From Lachnospiraceae bacterium (GTDB lineage: Bacteria > Bacillota > Clostridia > Lachnospirales > Lachnospiraceae), in the NCBI GenBank assembly GCA_015056865.1, contig SVFM01000007.1, positions 35,874-99,873 on the forward strand: DNA of 64,000 bases, in the 5' to 3' direction. Made by a program: the position numbers and the translations under genes. Below the pieces are notes generated by a model that saw nothing but the letters and a program-made list of their open reading frames with translations, was not told the origin of the DNA and made no database searches. Shown one piece after another: positions 43,101 to 52,700 of this stretch (position 1 is its first letter; each line of letters begins with the position of its first letter).

Positions 43101-44147
43101 ATTGGATATTATGCATCTGACGGCTATGCAGATACCTTTACCTTTGTAAAGGCTTGCGATACAACAGGTTTAATGGAAGCTGTTGAAGATGCTGAAAATA
43201 TCACAGAACCCGGATATACCGCAGAAAGCCTTGCGGCATTAGAGGAAGCACTTGCAGATGCTAAAGAGATTTTGGAATCTGATGCACCTCAAAACATAAC
43301 CCAGCAGCAGGTGGATGCAGCAACAGAGGCACTGGAGACTGCATTGGCCGGCCTGACCAAGAAAGCAGTAAGCATTGTTACGGCTTCAACCGATACTTCC
43401 TATACACTGGGAACAAACCAAACAGTAACTGTTACCTGTACAGGTGATTATGCTGAGTTTGTCAGTGTCAAGGTAGGTGGCTATCTGGTAGCTGCAGCAA
43501 ATTATGAGGTGAAGGAAGGCTCTACAATTCTGACATTTAAGTCCAGCTATTTGGAGAGTCTTGCAGCAGGCTCCTATGTGGTAACTTTAAACTACACCCT
43601 GGACCGCAGTGTGGATACTGTGTTAAATGTGGCAGCAGCGTCAACGCCCAGCCAGCCTAGCGAGCCCAGCGAGCCTAGTCAGCCCAGCGAGCCTAGCCAG
43701 CCCAGCGAGCCTAGCCAGCCCAGCCAGCCTAGCGAGCCCAGCCAGCCTAGCGAGCCCAGCCAGCCTAGTGAGCCCAGCCAGCCTAGTCAGCCCAGCAAAC
43801 CTAGCCAGCCAAGTGAGCCTGATGAGCCCAGTGAGCCTGATGAGCCTAGTGAGCCTGATGAGCCTGATGAGCCCAGTGAGCCCGATGAGCCCAGTGAGCC
43901 CGATGAGCCCGATGAGCCTGATGAGCCCAGTGAGCCCGATGAGCCCAGTGAGCCCGATGAGCCTAGTGAGCCCGATGAGCCCAGTGACCCGGCAGAACCC
44001 GGCGATGATGATGACGAAAAACAAGCAAGCTCAGATAATGTGAAAACCGGCAATTCAAGTACCGTGATCTTGTGGATTGTAATTGCTCTTGTATTGGTGG
44101 CAGCAGCGGTTATCGCGTTTGTTGTTAAGAAAAATATGAAACGCTAA
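37125..44147 (+). CDS. Giant modular cell-surface protein with parallel beta-helix and Ig-like repeats
   Basis: A 2340-residue exported protein with a signal peptide (residues 1-37). Three near-identical modules of about 295 residues (from about 45, 338 and 632) each combine a laminin-G/concanavalin-like domain (PQGW, YFMRY, YGFLPTFLYSG, KEKIREVYVDGNPVTL) with a BIG2-type domain ending VTITATP. Another BIG2-like domain lies at about 927. A right-handed parallel beta-helix spans about 1014-1630, resembling pectate-lyase or glycosidase helices. Another Ig-like and a lectin-like domain (about 1815-2010), a FIVAR domain (about 2015-2082) and an X2-like module follow. Then come a Ser/Pro/Glu/Asp repeat stalk (about 2175-2290), VKTGN and a C-terminal helix with basic tail. 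VKTGN resembles sortase motifs but is not canonical. A glycan-binding or glycan-degrading surface protein is inferred. It has its own promoter and AAAGGAG. Confidence 0.75.
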   Translation: MKKKQKFTYVLMAICMVASSLLTSWVSPDSTISAQAAVPGGAPTLPVEMDFNDEESGSTPQGWEIHSLCNTTVTSTNNAMMVITDSADPTNKIVKVRQTTKDPANPGYFMRYSFAETDRAQLEYRFKLGDAQGYGFLPTFLYSGDDIADEYGASPVFLEFAGGNVVNVLGGAGNYTTIGSIKDLDTDAWHTVKIVVDLKEKIREVYVDGNQVTLNEEFNPTKEKIDRVTTGTYKQYTNIGFDFDDLKISGLKATGVSFAKTEYTVNAGTIITLEPTFAPAGSSPCEISYVSSDPTKASVDENGVVKALAKGQVTITATPDLTGVDPIEITVNVTSPTIPFTLDFEQDAVGQTPQGWNIHSLCNVEAASTNYSMLVATDSGDADNQIIQVRQKAKDTANPGYFMRYQFEETDRAQLEYRFKAADVAAYGFLPTFLYSGADIAEEYGASPLFIEFAGGEGVNVLGGAGNYTTIGSVTGLDKNAWHTIKIVVDLKEKIREVYVDGNPVTLNEEFNPIQEKIDRITTGTYKHYNTIGFDIDDVKVSQEVKVTGVSFAKTEYTIGLGASVTLKPTFAPAEATPCKINYVSSDPTKASVDANGVVRGLAKGQVTITATPEQAGLDPITLTVNIDQPTLPFALDFNGEVAGQTPLGWTMNPTCDATITSTNNSMLVAADSGDANNQIVQVRQVVKQPSYPSYFMRYEFEETDRAVLQYRFKLGSAQGYGFLPTFLYSGMDVAGEYGASPLFFELAGGNTLNLLGGNGNYTKIGSVTDLATDQWHEVIFVVDLKEKKREVYVDGNPVTLSETFAPAKETLNRITTGTYNAYTNIGFDMDDIKVSKDLEATGVSFAETSYEVRVGKTLTLSPIFAPTGATPCAIDYVSSDPAKATVDANGVVTGLAEGTVTITATPALEGATPIVLTVAVDGQMTGDITVSYSQLDMPIGGHVVLDPQVNLDYSGANDAVVFTTENPEVVTVDEWGEVLAVGEGTTTVTITVKEYTNIKKEIPVTVTEASVMQTIYVSPNGSGDGTAAATPTTLAGALAILEGIDKTQLTGNIEVVMAEGYYYQSQTLALNEDHGGNNLYAVVFKADEGAEVTIGGGIEIQGSEFTESSTMEDVWVADVPEGVTARQLFVDNIRADRAGSKGTFTNLDYLYEGDAMIGLVCNNTELLDCDNPDGLEIVYAHMWMHHRVGVKEIKEGPDGKVQLIMDPIGWQYAMGAIDEYERFAIERVTHYENALLLLDEPGEWYLDEAANKLYYMPRTFENMADVTVTVPALDVWDQDGDGQSGLLTVTGSDYDNVAQNITFEGIIFADATWMRPSSEVGLHVTQNSYILDEKYVTKAFNADAAITVKRANGIHFVGCDFTRLGTIALKLTDATKNSMIDGNHFYDISGSAIQLGEPSLEEENRNPSDVRKMAKNLDITNNFIHNTGADYQCSSAIGVGFVPDVDISHNEIFNTTYSGMHIGWGWALGLENILKNMRVTENFIHDNMNSDVRGGSGGVYVLGGTAGNNVISDNYVRNHHLGNGFYFDNGSSNWLATNNVIDQSETPEGYVSDTNIHCAYTATDSKFLKLTNNYLFGDLRIGGATNVVENNTYVTDRNWPDAAQAIIDNSGLEAAYAGLRNNQAERVFTNFSEMESILLDLQETFQVNVTVTEARNDTVLTAGHTVYYEVADEEIASVSDTGLVSGLKSGETTLYVYVVSNDIVDTIEIVLNVDDKLDQVVFKDIPGDVTMYAVPGAQTTLKPYGVTEQGREVEVTDASYEIADTHVATVSDDGVLTVVAGGETTLKVTATADGHTVTTTHKVVLKYVGEVSYLDDIFEEENQQYWKGPDHGSPATVWECVDGVSVTAQINGLRNYSGKKYGDELMTFYWKMERHESWPSIYLRTVEDDNAVGLGATGYIMCFKSNGIELQRFNGNKRTLFYGSNIPGATALVGPIVEPNPLEDGEFHKIQVGAINEEGGVRLLLYIDGKEIFNCLDTANDALREPGYFGFIGYYASDGYADTFTFVKACDTTGLMEAVEDAENITEPGYTAESLAALEEALADAKEILESDAPQNITQQQVDAATEALETALAGLTKKAVSIVTASTDTSYTLGTNQTVTVTCTGDYAEFVSVKVGGYLVAAANYEVKEGSTILTFKSSYLESLAAGSYVVTLNYTLDRSVDTVLNVAAASTPSQPSEPSEPSQPSEPSQPSEPSQPSQPSEPSQPSEPSQPSEPSQPSQPSKPSQPSEPDEPSEPDEPSEPDEPDEPSEPDEPSEPDEPDEPDEPSEPDEPSEPDEPSEPDEPSDPAEPGDDDDEKQASSDNVKTGNSSTVILWIVIALVLVAAAVIAFVVKKNMKR
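37249..39890 (+). repeat. Three tandem intragenic modules of about 880 bp
   Basis: Starts near 37249, 38131 and 39016. Long stretches are identical between modules one and two, for example the segment encoding KIREVYVDGN. The third is more diverged. They are in frame, so copy number could change by recombination without breaking the gene. Confidence 0.8.
43648..43992 (+). repeat. Low-complexity tandem repeat encoding SEPSQP then SEPDEP
   Basis: Nine-base and eighteen-base units (CCCAGCGAG, CCTAGCCAG; later GATGAGCCC, AGTGAGCCC) repeat for about 345 bp. Units switch from Gln- to Asp-containing near 43815, so the stalk becomes strongly acidic toward the membrane. Confidence 0.9.
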
Positions 44148-44175
44148 TAATTTCATATAATGAACTGCCAAGGAG

Positions 44176-44218
44176 GCTGTCGCAAAGTAGAGGAATCTAT
44201 GGAGCGGCAGCTCTTCTT
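44176..44218 (+). terminator. Terminator after the giant surface-protein gene
   Basis: GCTGTCGC (44176-44183) pairs with GCGGCAGC (44204-44211), followed by TCTTCTTTTT. The rest of the gap to the rplJ promoter (44222-44420) shows only short repeats of GTGGATC/ATGGATC and no recognisable gene. Confidence 0.6.
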
Positions 44219-44423
44219 TTTATAGGGTAAGCAGTCACCGCTGCGAGATCTTGGCGTAGATGCTTTGGTGAGGTAAGTGGATCTATATTAAACGAAGGTG
44301 GCCGCCAGACCCTGGCAAGTGGATCGGTGAGAGGAAAAAACGGCCGCCGGCACCCACGGAAGCGTTGTGGGAGGTCCAAAATGGATCGGAGGGGGCTTGC
44401 AAAAGCACTTGTAAAAAAACTTC

Positions 44424-44452
44424 TTGACATCCCTTCCAACCTATGCTATTCT
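44424..44452 (+). promoter_or_regulatory. Promoter of rplJ-rplL
   Basis: TTGACA (44424-44429), 17 bp, TATTCT (44447-44452), immediately before the L10 leader RNA. Confidence 0.8.
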
Positions 44453-44469
44453 ATCAACGGTTATAAACC

Positions 44470-44579
44470 ATGCCGAAGACAGTAGGTGCCCCGCGAGGGA
44501 CGTAAGAGCACAGCCGCCTACCGAGGAAAAGAGTATTGATGATATCTTTTTGCCTCCCTGTCTTTGGGGAGGCTTTTTA
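44470..44579 (+). promoter_or_regulatory. Ribosomal protein L10 leader with attenuator
   Basis: The conserved L10-leader core is present: GCCGAAGACAGTAGGTGCCC, then a GAGGGACGTAAGAGCACAGC stretch, then GCCGCCTACCGAGGAAAAG. A terminator stem GCCTCCC/GGGAGGC with T run (44552-44578) follows. Excess L10-L12 binds the leader and favours termination before rplJ. Confidence 0.93.
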
Positions 44580-44626
44580 TATCGAAGGCTCCTTTTCGGC
44601 AAACAAATCTAAAAGGAGGTAAAGAA

Positions 44627-45172
44627 ATGGCAAAAGTGGAATTGAAACAGCCTATAGTAGCTGAAATTTCCGAAGGGATCAAGGATGCCCAGTCAGTTGT
44701 ACTGGTTGACTACCGTGGACTTACGGTTGCTCAGGACACAGAGCTTCGTAAAGCCCTTCGTGAAGCTGGGGTTACTTACAAGGTGTACAAGAACACAATG
44801 ATGAATTTTGCTTTCAAGGGAACTCAGTTTGAAGGACTTGCTCCTTACCTGGAAGGTCCCAGTGCGATGGCTTATTCATCAACAGATGCAACAGCTCCCG
44901 CCAGAGTTCTGGTTCAGTTTGCAAAGACTGCAGACAAGCTGGAGATCAAGGGTGGTGTGGTTGATGGCACAGTTTGCGATGCAGCAGGCATCAAGGATGT
45001 TGCGAACATTCCTTCCAAAGAAGTGCTCATCTCCAGATTGCTGGGCAGCATGAAGTCTCCTATCACCAACTTCGCTCGCGTAATGAACCAGTTGGCAGAA
45101 AAAGGCGGCGCAGCTGCATGCGAAGCAGCTGTAGCAGAGGCTCCCGCTGAGGAAGCACCTGCAGCAGAGTAA
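44627..45172 (+). CDS. rplJ: 50S ribosomal protein L10
   Basis: 181 residues. VVLVDYRGLTVAQDTELRKALREAG and YKVYKNTMMNFA are the L10 core. The C-terminus is Ala/Glu-rich (AEAPAEEAPAAE), a little longer than in E. coli. It anchors L7/L12 dimers. The start at 44627 follows AAAAGGAGGT; an upstream in-frame start would lie in the leader. Confidence 0.97.
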   Translation: MAKVELKQPIVAEISEGIKDAQSVVLVDYRGLTVAQDTELRKALREAGVTYKVYKNTMMNFAFKGTQFEGLAPYLEGPSAMAYSSTDATAPARVLVQFAKTADKLEIKGGVVDGTVCDAAGIKDVANIPSKEVLISRLLGSMKSPITNFARVMNQLAEKGGAAACEAAVAEAPAEEAPAAE

Positions 45173-45257
45173 GACTTAAGATCAGACACAGCGGACGAAA
45201 GAACCGCAAGAACAAATAACAAATTAGAAATGATAATTGATTATGGAGGTAATTAAA

Positions 45258-45632
45258 ATGGCTAAATTAACAGCTCAGGAACTCATTGATGCAATCAAAG
45301 AGTTAACCGTACTTGAATTGAATGATCTTGTAAAAGCATGTGAAGAAGAATTCGGCGTATCCGCAGCAGCAGGTGTTGTTGTAGCAGCAGCTGCAGCAGA
45401 TGCTCCCGCTGAGGAAGAGAAGACCGAGTTCGATGTAGAACTGACTGAGGTTGGTTCCGAGAAGGTTAAGGTTATCAAAGTTGTTCGTGAAGCAACTGGC
45501 CTGGGCCTGAAGGAAGCTAAGGATCTGGTAGATTCCGCTCCTAAGACCCTGAAAGAGGCAGCTTCTAAGGAAGAGGCTGAAGAGCTGAAGAAGAAACTTG
45601 AGGAAGTTGGCGCTAAGGTTACTCTGAAGTAA
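45258..45632 (+). CDS. rplL: 50S ribosomal protein L7/L12
   Basis: 124 residues. The N-terminal dimerisation domain ([24 protein letters not shown]), an Ala-rich hinge and the C-terminal factor-binding domain ([23 protein letters not shown]) are all present. A TGGAGGT site precedes the ATG. Confidence 0.98.
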   Translation: MAKLTAQELIDAIKELTVLELNDLVKACEEEFGVSAAAGVVVAAAAADAPAEEEKTEFDVELTEVGSEKVKVIKVVREATGLGLKEAKDLVDSAPKTLKEAASKEEAEELKKKLEEVGAKVTLK

Positions 45633-45661
45633 TAGAAGCCATAACTTGATTCAAAAGAAGG

Positions 45662-45703
45662 ACCCTGTGGCATCATGCATGCATGAAATGCCACAGGGTT
45701 TTT
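45662..45703 (+). terminator. Terminator after rplL
   Basis: A perfect 12-bp stem ACCCTGTGGCAT/ATGCCACAGGGT (45662-45673, 45688-45699), then TTTT. The loop holds ATGCATGCAT. Confidence 0.88.
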
Positions 45704-45743
45704 GGCTCTGTTGGATGATTATGGAAAGGAAAGAAAAAAATAG

Positions 45744-45772
45744 TTGACTCTGCAAAAGTATTGTGTTATTAT
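45744..45772 (+). promoter_or_regulatory. Promoter of rpoB-rpoC
   Basis: TTGACT (45744-45749), 17 bp, TATTAT (45767-45772). With the terminator upstream it separates rpoBC transcription from rplJL. Confidence 0.7.
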
Positions 45773-45859
45773 GGATGATGCACTATTGTGGTGTGTTGTG
45801 TCTTTTTTGGCCTAAAAACACCGACAAATAGAGCGAATATCGTATAAGAACGGGGTGAA

Positions 45860-48800
45860 ATGTCAATGGAAAAAAACAGAATACGTCCAGTTGTCTCAGG
45901 TAAGAGCATGCGTATGAGTTATTCACGACAAAAAGAGGTTTTGGAGATGCCCAATTTATTGGAGGTCCAGAAGGACTCCTATAAATTATTCCTTGAGGAG
46001 GGTCTTAAGGAAGTCTTTGACGACATCTCTCCGATTGCAGACTACAGCGGACACCTCAGCTTGGAATTTGTGGATTTCGAGTTGTGTGAAGATGATGTGA
46101 AGTATTCTATTGAAGAGTGTAAGGAGAGGGATGCCACATATGCTGCTCCTTTAAAAGTGAAGGTTCGCCTGTATAATAAGGAAAAAGAAGAGATCAGCGA
46201 GCATGAGATCTTTATGGGTGATCTTCCTATTATGACAGAGACCGGTACTTTTGTGATCAATGGTGCGGAGCGTGTCATTGTAAGCCAGCTGGTGCGTTCT
46301 CCCGGCATTTATTATGCCATCGGTCATGACAAGATCGGTAAGCAGCTGTTTTCCTGCACTGTGATCCCGAACCGTGGTGCGTGGTTGGAGTATGAGACAG
46401 ACTCCAATGACGTGTTCTACGTGCGCGTGGACAGGACCAGAAAGGTTCCGATCACTGTACTGATCAGAGCGCTTGGTATCGGTACCAATGACGAGATCAG
46501 GGAGGTGTTTGGTGACGAACCCAAGATTGAGGCAAGCTTTGCCAAGGACACTGCTGAGAATTATCAGGAGGGTCTGCTTGAGTTGTACAAAAAGATCCGT
46601 CCCGGTGAGCCCTTGAGCGTGGAGAGTGCAGAGAGCCTGATCAATGCAATGTTCTTTGACCCCAGAAGATACGATTTGGCGAAAGTCGGAAGATATAAAT
46701 TCAACAAGAAACTGGCACTGCGCAATCGGATCAGACATCAGATTCTGGCTGCGGATGTTGTGGATCCTCAGACGGGTGAGGTTCTGGCAGAGGCAGGTAC
46801 CAAGGTGACGGCACAGTTGGCTGACACCATTCAGAATGCGGCAGTTCCTTTTGTATATATTCAGACAGAGGAGAGAAATATTAAGGTTCTTTCCAATATG
46901 ATGGTAGACCTGACTCACTTTGTGGACTGCAATCCCAGAGATTTCGGTATTCATGAGCTGGTTTATTACCCTGTGCTGAAGAGCATTCTGGATGAGTATG
47001 CGGATGACAGTGAAAAGCTGGCACAGGCTCTGAAGAAGAATGTGTATGAGCTGGTTCCCAAGCACATTACCAAGGAAGATATTTTCGCTTCCATTAACTA
47101 TAATATTCATTTGGAGTACGGTCTGGGCAATGATGATGATATCGATCACTTGGGCAACAGACGTATCCGTGCGGTGGGTGAGCTGTTGCAGAACCAGTAT
47201 CGCATCGGTCTGTCCAGAATGGAGAGAGTGGTTCGTGAGAGAATGACCACTCATGACGCAGAGGATGTATCTCCCCAGTCCCTGATCAATATCAAGCCTG
47301 TGACTGCTGCAGTAAAAGAGTTCTTCGGATCCTCCCAGCTGTCCCAGTTCATGGATCAGAACAATCCTCTGGGTGAACTGACACATAAGAGACGTCTGTC
47401 TGCGCTGGGTCCCGGCGGTCTGTCCCGTGACCGTGCCGGATTCGAGGTTCGAGACGTACACTATTCCCACTATGGAAGAATGTGTCCTATCGAGACCCCT
47501 GAAGGACCTAACATCGGTCTGATCAACTCTCTGGCAAGCTATGCCAGAATCAATGAATATGGTTTTGTGGAGGCTCCTTATCGGGTGATCGATAAGACGG
47601 ATCCTCAGAATCCCAGAGTGACCGAGGAAGTGGTTTATATGACTGCTGACGAGGAGGACAACTATCATGTAGCTCAGGCAAGTGAGCCTTTGGATGAGAA
47701 GGGTTATTTTGTGCGTAACTCCGTATCCGGTCGTTATCGCGAAGAGACCCAGGAGTATCCTAAGACCATGTTTGATTACATGGATGTGTCTCCCAAGATG
47801 GTATTTTCTGTTGCAACTGCGCTGATTCCTTTCCTGGAGAACGATGACGCTAACCGTGCGCTGATGGGTTCTAACATGCAGCGTCAGGCGGTGCCTCTGC
47901 TCTCTACCGAAGCACCTGTAGTAGGTACCGGTATGGAGGTGAAGGCTGCGGTTGACTCCGGTGTCTGTGTGGTTGCCAAGAAAGCCGGAACTATCGACCA
48001 TGTTTCTTCCAATCTGATCAAAATGACCTATGATGATGGGGAGAAGGAAGAGTACAGACTGACTAAGTTTTCCAGAAGTAACCAGTCCAACTGTTATAAC
48101 CAGAAACCTATCGTGACCAAGGGAATGCATGTGGCTGCAGGGCAGGTAATTGCTGACGGTCCTTCCACTGCCAACGGTGAGCTGGCTCTGGGTAAGAATC
48201 CTTTGATCGGCTTTATGACCTGGGAAGGCTATAACTACGAGGACGCTGTACTTCTTAGTGAGAGACTGGTACAGGAGGATGTGTATACATCCGTTCATAT
48301 AGAAGAATACGAGGCGGAAGCCCGTGACACTAAGCTGGGACCGGAGGAAATCACCCGTGATGTGCCCGGCGTAGGTGATGATGCACTGAAGGATCTGGAC
48401 GAGCGGGGTATCATCCGCATCGGTGCAGAGGTTCGCGCAGGTGATATTCTGGTAGGTAAGGTTACCCCTAAGGGAGAGACTGAGCTGACGGCGGAGGAGA
48501 GACTGCTGCGTGCGATCTTCGGTGAGAAAGCAAGAGAAGTGAGAGATACCTCTTTGAAGGTGCCTCACGGTGAATATGGTATCGTTGTAGATGCCAAGGT
48601 GTTTACCAGAGAGAACAGCGATGAGCTGTCTCCCGGTGTAAACAAGGCGGTTCGTATCTATATTGCTCAGAAGAGAAAGATCTCTGAGGGTGATAAGATG
48701 GCAGGTCGTCACGGAAACAAGGGTGTTGTATCCCGTGTGCTTCCTGTGGAGGATATGCCTTACCTGCCCAATGGACGTCCTTTGGATATCGTGTTGAATC

Positions 48801-49708
48801 CCTTGGGCGTGCCTTCCCGTATGAATATCGGACAGGTTCTGGAGATTCATTTGTCTCTGGCAGCCAAGGCGCTGGGCTTTAATGTGGCTACCCCTGTATT
48901 TGACGGTGCCAATGAGAATGATATTATGGATACCCTGGACCTGGCTAACGACTACGTGAACCTGGAATGGGAAGAGTTTGAAAAGAAACACGGAGAGGAA
49001 CTGCTGCCTGAGGTTCTGCAGTATCTTTCCGACAACAGAGAGCACAGAAAGCTCTGGAAGGGTGTGCCCATCACACGCGACGGTAAAGTAAGACTGCGTG
49101 ACGGACGTACCGGAGAATATTTTGACAGCCCGGTTACCATTGGACACATGCATTATCTGAAACTGCATCATCTGGTAGACGATAAGATCCATGCACGTTC
49201 CACCGGACCGTACTCTCTGGTAACCCAGCAGCCTCTGGGCGGTAAAGCCCAGTTCGGCGGACAGCGTTTCGGTGAGATGGAAGTTTGGGCCCTGGAGGCC
49301 TATGGCGCATCTTACACACTGCAGGAGATCCTGACAGTGAAGTCCGATGATGTGGTTGGTCGTGTGAAGACCTACGAAGCGATCATCAAGGGCGACAATG
49401 TTCCGGCACCCGGTATCCCTGAGTCCTTCAAGGTGCTGTTGAAAGAACTTCAGTCTCTTGGTATGGATGTACGTGTGCTTCGCGAGGACAATACCGAGGT
49501 TGAGATCACAGAGAGCATCGATTACGCTGACAACGATCTGCGTTATGAGATGGAAGGTGATAAGTACGGCTACGATGACGAAAACCTGGGAGAGATGGGT
49601 TATCAGAAACAGGAATTCGACGAAGAGAGTGGCGAACTGGTAAGTGCTGAAGATGACGACTTCGATGTTGATTACGAAGAGGATTATGAAGGAGACAACG
49701 AATTTTAA
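45860..49708 (+). CDS. rpoB: DNA-directed RNA polymerase subunit beta
   Basis: 1282 residues. The rifampicin region ([30 protein letters not shown]) is intact, as are [13 protein letters not shown], the [10 protein letters not shown] active-site motif and the C-terminal [24 protein letters not shown]. The acidic C-terminal tail ([18 protein letters not shown]) is longer than in many bacteria. ATG 45860 follows GGGGTG; ATG 45866 is possible. Confidence 0.98.
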   Translation: MSMEKNRIRPVVSGKSMRMSYSRQKEVLEMPNLLEVQKDSYKLFLEEGLKEVFDDISPIADYSGHLSLEFVDFELCEDDVKYSIEECKERDATYAAPLKVKVRLYNKEKEEISEHEIFMGDLPIMTETGTFVINGAERVIVSQLVRSPGIYYAIGHDKIGKQLFSCTVIPNRGAWLEYETDSNDVFYVRVDRTRKVPITVLIRALGIGTNDEIREVFGDEPKIEASFAKDTAENYQEGLLELYKKIRPGEPLSVESAESLINAMFFDPRRYDLAKVGRYKFNKKLALRNRIRHQILAADVVDPQTGEVLAEAGTKVTAQLADTIQNAAVPFVYIQTEERNIKVLSNMMVDLTHFVDCNPRDFGIHELVYYPVLKSILDEYADDSEKLAQALKKNVYELVPKHITKEDIFASINYNIHLEYGLGNDDDIDHLGNRRIRAVGELLQNQYRIGLSRMERVVRERMTTHDAEDVSPQSLINIKPVTAAVKEFFGSSQLSQFMDQNNPLGELTHKRRLSALGPGGLSRDRAGFEVRDVHYSHYGRMCPIETPEGPNIGLINSLASYARINEYGFVEAPYRVIDKTDPQNPRVTEEVVYMTADEEDNYHVAQASEPLDEKGYFVRNSVSGRYREETQEYPKTMFDYMDVSPKMVFSVATALIPFLENDDANRALMGSNMQRQAVPLLSTEAPVVGTGMEVKAAVDSGVCVVAKKAGTIDHVSSNLIKMTYDDGEKEEYRLTKFSRSNQSNCYNQKPIVTKGMHVAAGQVIADGPSTANGELALGKNPLIGFMTWEGYNYEDAVLLSERLVQEDVYTSVHIEEYEAEARDTKLGPEEITRDVPGVGDDALKDLDERGIIRIGAEVRAGDILVGKVTPKGETELTAEERLLRAIFGEKAREVRDTSLKVPHGEYGIVVDAKVFTRENSDELSPGVNKAVRIYIAQKRKISEGDKMAGRHGNKGVVSRVLPVEDMPYLPNGRPLDIVLNPLGVPSRMNIGQVLEIHLSLAAKALGFNVATPVFDGANENDIMDTLDLANDYVNLEWEEFEKKHGEELLPEVLQYLSDNREHRKLWKGVPITRDGKVRLRDGRTGEYFDSPVTIGHMHYLKLHHLVDDKIHARSTGPYSLVTQQPLGGKAQFGGQRFGEMEVWALEAYGASYTLQEILTVKSDDVVGRVKTYEAIIKGDNVPAPGIPESFKVLLKELQSLGMDVRVLREDNTEVEITESIDYADNDLRYEMEGDKYGYDDENLGEMGYQKQEFDEESGELVSAEDDDFDVDYEEDYEGDNEF

Positions 49709-49727
49709 GGAAAGGGAGTGTCCGTAG

Positions 49728-52700
49728 ATGTCAGAAACAAAGAATGAAATGTATCAGCCCATGACATTTGATGCCATAAAGATCGGTCTTGCTTCCCCGG
49801 AGAAGATCCGGGAGTGGTCCCGGGGTGAGGTTACCAAGCCGGAAACCATCAACTACAGAACCTTGAAACCCGAGCGGGATGGTCTGTACTGCGAGAAGAT
49901 CTTCGGACCCAGCAAGGACTGGGAGTGTCACTGCGGCAAGTATAAGAAAATCAGATATAAGGGCGTAGTCTGTGACAGGTGCGGTGTTGAGGTGACAAAA
50001 GCCAGCGTCCGCAGAGAGCGCATGGGACATATTGAACTGGCAGCTCCTGTATCCCATATTTGGTATTTTAAGGGTATTCCCAGCCGTATGGGACTGATTC
50101 TGGATCTGTCTCCCAGAGTGCTGGAAAAGGTGCTTTACTTTGCTTCCTACATTGTGTTGGATGCAGGTGAGACCAACCTGGAATATAAGCAGATCCTGTC
50201 TGAAAAAGAGTATCAGGATGCAAGAGAGACCTGGGGCAATAAGTTCCGTGTAGGCATGGGTGCAGAGGCGATCCAGGAGCTTTTGGAAGCGATAGACCTG
50301 GAAGCCGAAGCTGTAGAACTGAAGACCGGTCTGAAAGAGTCCGGTGGACAGAAACGTGCAAGAATCATTAAGAGACTGGAAGTGGTAGAGGCCTTCCGTG
50401 GATCAGGCAATAAGCCCTCCTGGATGGTGATGGATGTAATTCCTGTTCTGCCCCCCGATCTGCGTCCTATGGTACAGTTGGACGGTGGTCGTTTTGCAAC
50501 CTCCGACCTGAATGATCTGTACCGCAGAATTATCAACAGAAACAATCGTCTGAAGAGACTGCTGGAGCTGGGTGCTCCGGATATCATTGTGCGCAACGAG
50601 AAGAGAATGCTGCAGGAAGCAGTGGATGCTCTGATCGACAACGGCAGAAGAGGCCGTCCGGTAACCGGCCCCGGCAATAGAGCCCTGAAGTCTCTGTCCG
50701 ACATGCTGAAGGGTAAGTCCGGACGTTTCCGTCAGAACTTGCTGGGTAAGCGTGTTGATTACTCCGGACGTTCTGTTATCGTGGTGGGACCTGAACTGAA
50801 GATTTATCAGTGTGGTCTGCCCAAGGAGATGGCTCTGGAGCTGTTCAAACCTTTTGTAATGAAAGAGCTGGTTGCCAGAGGCACCAGCCAGAATATCAAA
50901 AATGCCAAGAAGTTGGTTGAGAGATGGGATAATAGTGTATGGGATGTGTTGGAAGAGGTTATCAAAGAGCATCCTGTTATGTTAAACCGTGCTCCTACAT
51001 TGCACAGACTGGGTATTCAGGCTTTTGAACCCATCCTGGTAGAGGGTAAGGCGATTAAGTTGCATCCCCTGGTATGTACCGCGTTCAATGCGGACTTCGA
51101 CGGTGACCAGATGGCGGTTCATCTGCCTCTGTCCGTAGAAGCACAGGCGGAGTGCCGTTTCCTGTTGCTCTCCCCCAACAACCTGCTGAAGCCCTCCGAT
51201 GGCGGTCCTGTAGCCGTTCCTTCCCAGGACATGGTGCTGGGTATCTATTACCTGACCCAGGAAAGACCCGGTGCAAAGGGTGAAGGTAAATTCTTCAAGA
51301 ATGTAAATGAAGCAATTTTGGCATATGAGAACCAGGCGATTACCCTGCATTCCCGCATTACAGTGAGAATGACCAAGACAACTGCTGACGGTGAAGTGAT
51401 TTCCGGCAATGTAGAGTCCACTTTGGGCCGTTTCCTCTTTAACGAGATCCTGCCTCAGGATCTGGGCTTTGTAGACAGAAGCGTTCCTGAGAATGCACTG
51501 AAACTGGAAGTAGATTTCCATGTGGGTAAGAAGGGCCTGAAGCAGATTCTGGAAAAAGTAATCAATACCCATGGCGCGTCAAAGACAGCAGAAGTGCTGG
51601 ATGACATCAAGTCCACAGGTTATAAGTACTCTACCAGAGCGGCAATGACTGTATCTATTTCCGACATGACCGTTCCTGCACAGAAGCAGCAGATGCTTGC
51701 GGATGCTCAGGCAACAGTAGATAAGATCTCCCAGAACTTCAGACGCGGTCTGATCACTGAGGAGGAGAGATATCGTGCAGTTGTAGAGACCTGGAACGAG
51801 ACAGATAAGGAATTGACAGAAGTTCTGCTTGCAGGACTGGATAAATACAACAATATTTATATGATGGCTGACTCCGGAGCCCGTGGTTCCAATCAGCAGA
51901 TCAAGCAGCTGGCCGGTATGCGTGGACTGATGGCAGATACCACAGGTAGAACCATCGAGCTGCCCATTAAGTCAAACTTCCGTGAAGGTCTGGACGTGTT
52001 GGAGTACTTCATGTCTGCCCACGGTGCGCGTAAGGGTCTGTCCGATACAGCGCTGCGTACAGCGGACTCCGGTTACCTGACCAGACGAATGGTTGATGTA
52101 TCTCAGGAGTTGATCATCCGTGATGTGGACTGCGCAGAGGGAAGAGAAGAAATTCCCGGCATGGTAGTGAAGGCCTTTATGGATGGCAAGGAGACCATTG
52201 AGAGCTTGAAGGATAGAATCACAGGAAGATATTCCTGCGAGACCATTTCTGACAGAGACGGCAATGTGATCGTGAAACGCAATCATATGATCACTCCCAG
52301 TCGTGCAGCTAAGATCCTCAGCGTAGGCGTGGATGAGAAAGGTGAGCCTGTGGAAGCAGTGAAGATCCGTACCATCCTGACCTGTCGTTCCAAGAACGGT
52401 ATCTGCGCAAAGTGCTACGGCGCAAACATGGCTACCGGCGAAGCGGTGCAGGTAGGTGAAGCGGTTGGTATTATTGCAGCACAGTCTATCGGTGAGCCCG
52501 GTACACAGTTGACCATGAGAACCTTCCATACCGGTGGTGTGGCGGGTGACGATATTACCCAGGGTCTTCCCCGTGTAGAGGAGTTGTTTGAGGCCAGAAA
52601 GCCTAAGGGACTTGCGATCATTGCTGAGTTCGGCGGCAAGGCTGAAATCAGAGATACTAAGAAGAAACGTGAAGTGGTTGTGACCAACGATGAGACCGGA

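Noticed and set aside
43641..44024. Long open frames on both strands over the Ser/Pro/Glu repeat region
   Set aside because: Products of short-period low-complexity DNA; only the + frame continues the surface protein into its membrane anchor.
46151..49192. A 1013-codon open frame antisense to rpoB
   Set aside because: It mirrors a highly conserved gene with regular codon use, has no ribosome site or recognisable domain, and is a shadow of rpoB.
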